A stretch of DNA of 64,000 bases from Rutidosis leptorrhynchoides (taxonomy: Eukaryota; Streptophyta; Magnoliopsida; Asterales; Asteraceae): assembly GCF_046630445.1 (NCBI RefSeq), contig NC_092341.1, positions 5,830,001 to 5,894,000 on the forward strand. Reading direction: 5' to 3'. The notes beneath the pieces were generated by a model that worked only from the letters and a program-made list of their open reading frames with translations, ran no database searches and was not told the DNA's origin. Shown one piece after another: positions 54,031 through 64,000 of the stretch; position 1 is the first letter of the stretch, and each line of letters begins with the position of its first letter. Position numbers and translations under genes: made by a program.

Positions 54031-55271
54031 AATTAAAAGGATTCTATTTTTATTTAACTCAGAACACTGTCTGTTCCCTTCTTCATCTTCACTACCCAAT
54101 CGACCAGGGATCAATTCCAATTAGCAACGAATCTCATTAATAATTTTAGATTTTAACCCAAAAATAATTATATACGATCCATAATGTTATTTGAGTCATT
54201 TAAACCGAATAATAAAAACAATTTACTCAGCAGATAAAATGACCCGTTTATGAACTCCAAATCGAATTTCAAAATTTAAAGAGTTTTAGCTCATGATTAC
54301 TTCATGAGACCTGTTTCAAATTGCAATTACAATATTTCTGTGTTACTAATTGAATCGAAAACATCCTACAATATCCTAATTTGAATGAAGAAATTTGGTT
54401 TGACTTTTTGTTATAAAGATTGACTATCAAAATTAACAATCAAATCGCTAAATTAAAACCTAAAAATTTACCAGTAGTTTCACTAGATGATTCCAATTAA
54501 CTTTGCATTTTTAGATTTCAGTGAAGGATTCGAAAATGAATTATGGATTGAAACTTACTGCGACTAAACCCATTTCTGCCTTCATCTGATTAATTTGCTG
54601 TTTTGCATCGTTGATGATTGATAATTGCTAATGATAATTGGAGAATCAAAAGGTTTGGTGCAGAGGACGTGTGGTGATCGAACGAATGTATGTAGGGTTG
54701 AAGTGTTTGGTTTTGTCACGGGTTTAACAGAGTAGATAGATAGATATAGTTAACAACTCTGGTTATATAAAAAAATACCTCACAAAATATATCTGTATTT
54801 ATATTATACACCTGCATTTATATATTTGTATTTTATATTTTATATATCTGTGTTTATTACATTTATATATTTGTATCTGGTATATTATAATTAATCCTAT
54901 TAATTAATAACTGTATTAATAATATTAATACTTTTAATATTATAATTAATCGTAGAAAATAATAGTAATAATAATAAAAATAACATTAATATAATAGTAT
55001 TAATAATATTAATAACAATAACAATAACCTTGGTAATAGTAATAATATAACAAACTAAATGTATCAAATTTCATGTATATATATTATATATGATAATATT
55101 ATCATTAATTATTATTATTAATATTAATATCAATAATAATAATGAAAGTAATAGTATTAATATAACAACTATATCTTAAATTGCAATTAACTTTAGTATA
55201 TAAATATTACATATTATAAATTATGTAATATTTAATATTCATCTAACATATAGTGAATATTTAATCTATAC

Positions 55272-55308
<37 letters not shown>

Positions 55309-55507
55309 TATATAATATGAGTTTGTATATTGTATTATTCTATATCAATTTATATATATCAAATTCGTATCTGTAGATTGTATATTTAAATAACACTAGT
55401 CTTGATATAAATGTTGAAAGTAATAACAATGTTATTATAACAACTATATTTTTACTTGTAATTATATTTAATAAACATTACAATGTAATAATTCTTAATA
55501 ACAATCT

Positions 55508-55603
<96 letters not shown>

Positions 55604-55719
55604 TAATAATATCATAGATATATTTATGTATATATCCATTTTATTAGCAACTTAATTGTCCTATTTATTATTTTACATTTTCAATTCTATTTGATAAAAG
55701 GATTTTGTATTCAATCAAA

Positions 55720-55790
<71 letters not shown>

Positions 55791-55795
<5 letters not shown>

Positions 55796-55918
55796 CATAA
55801 TTATTTACACAGTTGTTCGTGAATCGTCGGGAGTTGTCAAAGGTTTAAATTATTACATGAATAAAGTTCAAAAGTTTTTGAGACTCAACATTACAGACTT
55901 TGCTTATCGTATTGAAAT

Positions 55919-55990
<72 letters not shown>

Positions 55991-56117
55991 CATAATTATT
56001 TACACAGTTGTTCGTGAATCGTCGGGAGTTGTCAAAGGTTTAAATTATTATATGAATAAAGTTCAAAAGTTTTTGAGACTCAACATTACAGACTTTGCTT
56101 ATCGTATTGAAATCAAA
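55791..56117 (-). repeat. 196-bp tandem duplication near the LTR start
   Basis: ACATACATAATTATTTACAC through the (AT)n run repeats twice (from 55791 and 55986) with one change seen. It lies at the upstream end of the LTR in element sense. The other LTR's equivalent is outside the window. Confidence 0.9.
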
Positions 56118-59100
56118 TAAGATTCAGGTTTAAATTTGGTCGAAAATTCCCAGGTCATCACAGTACCTACCCGTTAAAGAAAATTTCGTTCCGAAATTTG
56201 AGTGAGGTCGTCATGGCTAACAATAAATATGTTTCCTTGATGAATATGAGCTAATAAATAGAGTTTTATCATTATTGAATAATACCGATAAAATAATTCG
56301 ATTATTCGAAGAGCACGAATGAAGCTATTACAAAAGAGTGAAATGAATAAATGAAGTTTCGTTTTAACTTTTGACGTTGTCTTGGTTGAATTCCGGAATT
56401 CAAGGGATATAAAGAAAATCTTCGAAATCTAAAAGATTTGATTCTTCGGCAAATCAAGAATTTAGGATCTCTCTAATTAAATGCGGAGATTTGCCTTGAT
56501 TTCTCTATTAGATATTTCATTATAAAATAACTTCTTTCGTTCCGTTACTTTTACCATTCCTATACTCAATTCCCAAATTCAAAAGATTGTAAAGAATGCT
56601 TAACCCAGTCCTGATCCTTGTCCTTATCCTTACTATCACAACAATCATCCTCCTTTTTCCAACTCCCACCAGAGGAATCTGTTTTCTTCCACCTCGCCCT
56701 TGGGGTTACAGTGTTTTTAATTCTCCTGTGTCTTTATGTTGCGATAAACATTAATATACACGGTTTGTAGTTTATGTGTTGTTATCGGGCTTTATATCTT
56801 CCCTTATACTTCGAAATCCTTGCTTCTGCTTTCTATAATCATTGTCATCCCCAGTTAATACTCCCCCCTATTTGCTACGATTTATACTCAAATTTCTATT
56901 TCGGAGCTTTGTCCCTTTGTTTCTTCTTCTTGCGATTGGGCATCTCTTGTAATGACCCAGAATTCGTAGATATAAGTTTCAGAATGACCATTGTTAATGT
57001 CCTAAGAAAGAAACGATAATAGCACAATTTGACTTGTCAAATTACTAGAGTCACTGAGAATAGAACTATCAAGAATATACTTTCTTGATATATTCAAAAG
57101 TTAAGTAGAATGAAGAGTTATGTAACATGGCACATGATGACGTTATGATCTGTGAATCATCACGTCCCATCAGAAACTTAGCATGACTTACTGTAATATA
57201 ATCACGTTGATCAAGTGTCATTATATTATACTAACTCATGCATCAGTTCCCAACATTTCTTCAATAACATTCATATTTTAAGCTCGAAAGTTTACAGAAT
57301 ATAGAAACTAACAGTTTCTATATGATGTAACACTGATAGCACAAAGAGATTAATGATTTCAGATAAAAATAGTTATAAAAATATCTTCAGAAATATGGAG
57401 GATATTTATAATGAAAGATACGATGATATTTTGGAATTTCTAAGTTCGATGGTTGATGGAGAAAGATTTTTCCGCAAGATTTTAACATGAGCACGGAGCA
57501 AGATATTCGTTGAAGGTTTCATCGGATATAGAATCATCAGGATTCTTTAATTACAGGGTTTGGTCCTTGTATTTGTCCTTGGTCTCCTTCATGGTTTGCT
57601 TAATCCGTTTTCCAGTTTCAAACTTTTCTGAGCTTTGACGACACACTATTCTTTATCATCAACCTTCCGACGATTAAGGTCGTTTATGGTTGTCTCCAGT
57701 TTCTGATGCTTCATTCAGCTTTTTCAGCATTTCGAGTATTGATTCGTAGACTGGGTGCTTTTTAGAATGGAAAATCATAATTCTAAGAGGTAAATGTTAT
57801 ATATATCGGTTGATTAGAAACGCTGCGAGATTCAAAATACGGATTTCTGATTTCTGGCAATTGGTATGGCAACTCTCATTACAAGTTGCGGATGGGTTTA
57901 TGATAGGGTTTTAATGAACAAATATAATGATTCTTCAGAGCGACTCAAACTAATAAGTAATGAAGTTGCTGGTAAATTTACTGCTAATGTGGTGGAATAT
58001 AAAAGGTTCCCTGACAACGATGACGGAAGGCAGACTTATATCTCAAGGCTATAATAAGGCTAATCCGAATGAAAGTCGAAGTTGACTTGTTGGAGCTGTG
58101 ACAAAATTTGCTACTTTGAAAGGAATTATTAAGTTATTTTGGGTAATAATAACACTAAAGAATTAGCACAACTATGCGTTAAACGTTTACTCAGTTTTCG
58201 AGAGTTTTTAGGTGCATAACTATATGTATCAATCTTTTCTTCCGTAGTTGAAGTGCGGTTGGTTTATCCTCTCGATTGAGGTGTTTTCAAGAATCACGAA
58301 AGGTTCGAACGCAAATTGCAATCGTCGAGATACAAACGAGGTTTAAGATGAAATCAAGTGGCAAACTTGAAGAAATGTTTAGTTTCATATGTTATAATCA
58401 ACATTTTAATTCATTTTAATTGTCCAATGTCATTAGTCTACAGTTGATAGTCCACAGTTAACAGTTCAATAATTCATATATAATTTAATATATAATATTC
58501 GAATTAATTAATACGTATCGTGACCCGTGTACATGTCTCAGACTCGATCACAACTCAAACTATATATATTATTGTAGAATCAACCTCAACCCTGTATAGC
58601 TAACTCCAGCATTACTGCATATAGAGTGTCTATGATTATTCCAAATAATATATATAGATGCGTCGATATGATATGTCAAAACCTTGTATACGTGTCCCGA
58701 TTAAAGTGCGTAAAATAAATAACAGAAATTAAATGACGATAAATAAAATTGCGAGAATATAAATTGCGATAATTAAATGCGATAAATAAATTGCGATAAA
58801 TAAATTGCGATAAATAAAAGGTAATACGGAATTAACAGTTAGCTAGGAACAGTTAGCGTGGATTCTTAACAAAATTCTTCTCATAGTTAAATTGTTTGTT
58901 TCTAACAAATTTTATTTTGTCCAAAGTTTTCTTCATTATGCCACTTGTTGGATTCTGATAGGTCAAAATCTAAATATGAAATTGAATGAAAATGGTTATT
59001 CTGCGGTGAACGGATACGTATATCGGTGGTTGTAAGTAGGATAGTAAATGACTGTTGAATCAGCTTCGTCGAATGTACAGTGTAACTTATTAAAGTGAAA

Positions 59101-60299
59101 TCTAAATATTCCTCGGGTATTACCTACCCGTTAAAATATTTTCACCATTAACAGTTTTTACGAAAGAATTTTTAATTACAATCTTTATGAAAATATGATT
59201 GTATATATATTTTCTTCAGATGCAATCATGGATTTAATGAGTTAATATGATATTAAACTCATTTGATTTACATTAGAACAAGAATATATAATCTCTAAAA
59301 CATTAGAGATTACATATTCGCCACGTTGAACGAAGATAAATGATGCAGAACATCATGTAGAATGATGATTATGCTCGGGGTACCGATTGTGATGTTGAGG
59401 CGTGTGTTGTTGTGGTTTGTGTTGTTGCTGGTGGTACAGTTAATGTCGTTGATGTTGTTGAAGTTGGTACATTTTGCACCATATTTTCCAAGGCTACAAC
59501 TCGGGCACGAAACTCATTGACTTTATTACTCCGGGATGATTGTCAGTATGAATGAGCGAATGAATAAGATTTTGAATCTGACTTGTGATATAGTCGTGGC
59601 GAGATACTCTGGAAATGAGAGAGAAAATGGTGTTACGAACAGGTTCGCCGGTAAGTGCTTCAGGTTCTTCACCAAGAGTGCAGGTTGGTGAGTGGAAAGG
59701 ATCGCCTTCTTCTCGTCTCCATTAATTTAGTCGACTACGAAACCATCAGATGAATTGGGGATGGCTGATTAGTTGATTCATTCCGGTGACACTGCTTTCG
59801 GATCTTGAGTGAAACTCTATGTCTGAATAGCTGTCGAAATAACTATCAGAATAGTTATCAGAATCTAAGGGACTCGAACTGGTTGAGGGACTCATCTCGT
59901 ACGATCAGATGAAGGATTTTCGATAAGGAATAGAATAGGATGTAGATTAGTATCCTGCAATACATAATTTACATATGCATATATAATATTAAAATCCCAT
60001 AAGTTACGGAGGAATCTACAGAAAATGTCAGGAAAAGTTTACAATAACATATACGCTAAGATATGAATTAGCAGATGTGCTAAGATATGAATTTTGTCTA
60101 TACACTAATCATGCAATCAATGCAATAAGATGTGTCTAGACTAAGGATGATAAGCAAGTGATTCTCTAAGAATGACAAGCAGGTAATTTTAGACACGAAA
60201 AGATAAGCAAAACTTTTGACATGCAGACAAGATCGAAGTCCAGACTCACTAATGCATCTAAGCAGCTATCAGTTAGACACGCTAATGCAAGACCTGGTT

Positions 60300-60325
60300 C
60301 GCTAAGACCACCGGTCTGATACCTA
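60300..60325 (-). other. Primer binding site of element 3
   Basis: In element sense AGGTATCAGACCGGTGGTC follows the LTR end by two bases and continues TTAGCGAACC, as in elements 1 and 2. Confidence 0.75.
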
Positions 60326-60326
60326 C

Positions 60327-61358
60327 TGAAGGGACCCATCCTAATCCATCCGGACGAAGTCCATATTGATTACAAACGATTCACAATAGTTGGTTACATC
60401 ACGAGGTACTTGACCTCTATATGATACATTTTACAAACATTTCATTCGTTTTTAAAAGATAAACTTTCTTTACATCGAAAGTTGCCGGCATGCGTACCAT
60501 TTCATAACATATTCAACTATAATTGACTTAATAATAATCTTGATGAACTCAACGACTCGAATGCAACGTCTTTTGAAATATGTCATGAATGACTCTAAGT
60601 AATATCCTTAAAATGAGCAAATGCACAGCGGAAGATTTCTTTCATACCTGAGAATAAACATGCTTTAAAGTGTCAACCAAAAGGTTGGTGAGTTCATTAG
60701 TTTATCATAATCAATCATTTCCATCATTTAATAGACCACAAGATTTTCATTTTTAGTTCTCATAAATATACGTCCCATGCATAGAGACAAAAATATCATT
60801 CATATGGATTGAACACCTGGTAACCGACATTAACAAGATGTATATAAGAATATCCCCTATCATTCCGGGAAATCCTTCGGACATGATATAAACAACATCG
60901 AAGTACTAAAGCATCCTGTACTTTGGATGGGGTTCGTCGGGCCCATAGATCTATCTTTAGGATTCGCGTCAATTAGTAGATCGGTTTACTAATTCTTAGG
61001 TTACCAAGCAAAAGGGGCATATTCGGCTTCGATCATTCAACCATATAATGTAGTTTCGATTACTAGTGTCTATTTCGTAAAACATTTATAAAAATTGCGC
61101 ATGTATTCTCAGCCCAAAAATATAAAGGGTAAAAAGGCAAATGAAGCTCACGCATATAAATATTTTAAAACAGTTATTAAAACAGTGCATGTATTCTCAG
61201 CCCAAAAATGTAATGAGTAAAAGGGAGCAAATGAAACTCACCTAATGTATTTTGTAGTAAAAATACATAAGATGACATCTAACAATGCATGGTTGGCCTC
61301 GGATTCACGAACCTATATCATTTGTATATTTATTAATTTTCATAGTTGAATTTGAATA

Positions 61359-61447
<89 letters not shown>

Positions 61448-61556
61448 TATTAATTATCTCATGTTTACATTAATAATATATTTCGGTTTCATATATTCGT
61501 TTTATATATGTAAAAAAAAAAAAATACTTTGTTATGTTGTATGTGTTTAATATATT

Positions 61557-61631
<75 letters not shown>

Positions 61632-62182
61632 CATTTGTTTATAAAAACCATAGTTCTAATTATACTAAGTTAATATTAGTAAAGATAAAAATAATGGTAA
61701 TAACTTTAATAATATACTTATGTTAATAATAATAGTTCTACTATATATATATATAAAATGATAATAATACTAATATTTATGAAAGTACTAATAAATCGTA
61801 TCATTTTTATAATAATATTACAAATGTTAATCGTAATCATAATATTTATAAGAATACTAAAATCGTACAATTAATAATATTATTATTACTTATAACAATG
61901 CAAATGATAATATTAATAATATTATTACTTAATAATAATACTAGTGATAATGTTAATAGTAGTCATAATTGTGATTTATATTTGTGTTAGTAATAATAAA
62001 TGATAACTTTTATTAGTAAAAAAGATAATAATAATAATAACTAATATTAATAATAATGATAATACTTATAATAATAATAATAATGTTAATACTAATAATT
62101 TCTAAATAATAATGCTAATAATAATAATAACAATAGTACTAGAATTAATAACAATAATTAATAATATATAACAATAACAATC

Positions 62183-62267
<85 letters not shown>

Positions 62268-63624
62268 TTGATTACTACCTCAAAGGCTCAAAAAGGTAAA
62301 CAAATCGTCCAAGCCAGGACTCGAACCCGAGACCTCTCGATTACACAAACACCACTAAACCATTCCACCAATTTCTGTTTTTCTGAATTAAAAGGATTCT
62401 ATTTTTATTTAACTCAGAACACTGTCTGTTCCCTTCTTCATCTTCACTACCCAATCGACCAGGGATCAATTCCAATTAGCAACGAATCTCATTAACAGTT
62501 TTAGAGTTTAACCTATATATATATATACGATCCATAATGTTGTTTGAGTCATTTAAACCGAATAATAAAAAAAATTTACTCAGCAGATAAAATGACCCGT
62601 TTATGAACTACAAATCGAATTTCAAAATTTAAAGAGTTTTAGCTCATGATTACTTCCTGAGACCTGTTTCAAATCGCAATTACAATATTTCTGTGTTACT
62701 AATTGAATCGAAAACATCCTACAATATCCTAATTTGAATGAAGAACTTTGGTTTGACTTTTTGTTATAAAGATTGACTATCAAATTTAACAATCAAATCG
62801 CTAAATTAAAACCTGAAAATTTACCAGTAGTTTCACTAGATGATTCCAATTAACTTTGCGTTTTTAGATTTCAGTGAAGGATTCGAAAATGAATTATGGA
62901 TTGAAACTTACTGCGACTAAACCCGTTTCTGCCTTCATCTGATTAATTTGCTGTATTACATCGTTGATGATTGATAATTGCTAATGATAATTGGAGAATC
63001 AAAAGGTTTGGTGCAGAGGACGTGTGGTGATCGAACGAGTGTATGTAGGGTTGATGTGTTTGGTTTTGTCACGGGTTTAACAGAGTAGATAGATAGATAT
63101 AGTTCACAACTATGGTTATATAAAAAAATACCTCACGAAATATATCTGTATTTATATTATACACCTGCATTTATATATCTGTATTTTATATTTTATATAT
63201 ATGTGTTTATTACATTTATATATTTGTATATGATATATTATAATTAATCCTATTAATTAATAACTGTATTAATAATATTAGTACTTTTAATATTATAATT
63301 AATGGTAGAAAATAATAGTAATAATAATAAAAATAAAATTAATATAATAGTATTAATAATATTAATAACAATAACAATAACCTTGGTAATAGTAATAATA
63401 TAACAAACTAAATGTATCAAATTTCATGTATATATATTATATCTGATAATATTATCATTAATTATTATTATTAATATTTATATCAATAATAATAATGAAA
63501 GTAATAGTATTAATATAACAACTATATCTTAAATTGCAATTAACTTTAGTATATAAATATTACATATTATAAATTATGTAATATATAATATTCATCTAAC
63601 ATATAGTGAATATTTAATCTATAC

Positions 63625-63683
<59 letters not shown>

Positions 63684-63880
63684 TATATAATATGTGTTTG
63701 TATATTGTATTATTCTATATCAATTTATATATATCAAATTCGTATCTGTAGATTGTATATTTAAATAACACTAGTCTTGATATAAATGTTGAAAGTAATA
63801 ACAATGTTATTATAACAACTATATTTTTACTTGTAATTATATTTAATAAACATTACAATGTAATAATTCTTAATAACAAT

Positions 63881-63928
<48 letters not shown>

Positions 63929-64000
63929 TAATAATATCATAGATATATTTATGTATATATCTATTTTATTAGCAACTTAATTGTCCTATTTATTATTTTA
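60327..64000 (-). repeat. 5' LTR of element 3 (end outside window)
   Basis: Matches 52109-55690 with about 2-3 percent changes, an extra (AT)n insertion at 61363-61445 and another long run at 61565-61629. The embedded SINE is at 62268-62385. Confidence 0.9.

Noticed and set aside
61529-61726. Frame of alternating Ile and Tyr
   Set aside because: It is a translated (AT)n run, as is the frame at 55857-56120.

Overview
The window is eukaryotic, almost certainly from a flowering plant. It has introns with GT-AG borders, TTTAGGG-type telomere-like repeats, Ty3/Gypsy chromovirus LTR retrotransposons with 2.8-4.1 kb LTRs, tRNA-derived SINEs, Helitron, MULE, hAT and PIF/Harbinger-like elements, and plant-type host genes. 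The LTR ends and SINE style recall Asteraceae; that placement is from memory and only moderately sure. No rRNA, intact tRNA or CRISPR was seen.

Layout: 1-11359 is a young, non-autonomous LTR element on the + strand (its left LTR is cut by the window edge). It abuts about 1 kb of degenerate telomere-like repeat (11361-12366). The gene island runs from about 13.2 to 28.5 kb and holds two copies of RBX1, the RING-H2 subunit of cullin-RING ubiquitin ligases, at 13421-16177 and 25175-26429, five exons each. Convergent with the second copy lies a four-exon gene on the minus strand (26744-28444) for a class-C heterotrimeric G-protein gamma subunit (AGG3/GS3/DEP1 type): a gamma domain followed by a Cys-rich tail. 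Its exons are short, and the terminal exon lies in a frame that a plain ORF scan hides. The block containing RBX1 plus the last gamma exon was duplicated, so downstream of the first RBX1 copy there is an orphan, still open, Cys-rich terminal exon (16442-16667).

Between the two RBX1 copies sits a four-level nest of DNA transposons: a PIF/Harbinger-like element (17781-22933) holds a Helitron (18062-21974), which holds a second Harbinger-like element (18920-21045), which holds a MULE (19486-20789). Two hAT-type MITEs, a tandem-repeat field and a long (AT)n run follow.

From 28.8 kb rightward the window is repeats: a non-LTR-like sequence split by a very young, whole-looking Tekay-like chromovirus on the minus strand (29625-42715). 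This element carries two extra ORFs between its 5' LTR and gag-pol, one of them an F-box protein. A partial second copy shares its right LTR (42716-43880). An old broken Gypsy copy follows (44555-52108), then a second non-autonomous element on the minus strand (52109 to beyond 64000), related to the one at the left edge.

The host genes touch two signalling systems, cullin-RING ubiquitin ligases (RBX1) and heterotrimeric G proteins (G-gamma). The element-borne F-box protein would, if made, act in the same ligase class as RBX1. That they lie near each other is probably chance.
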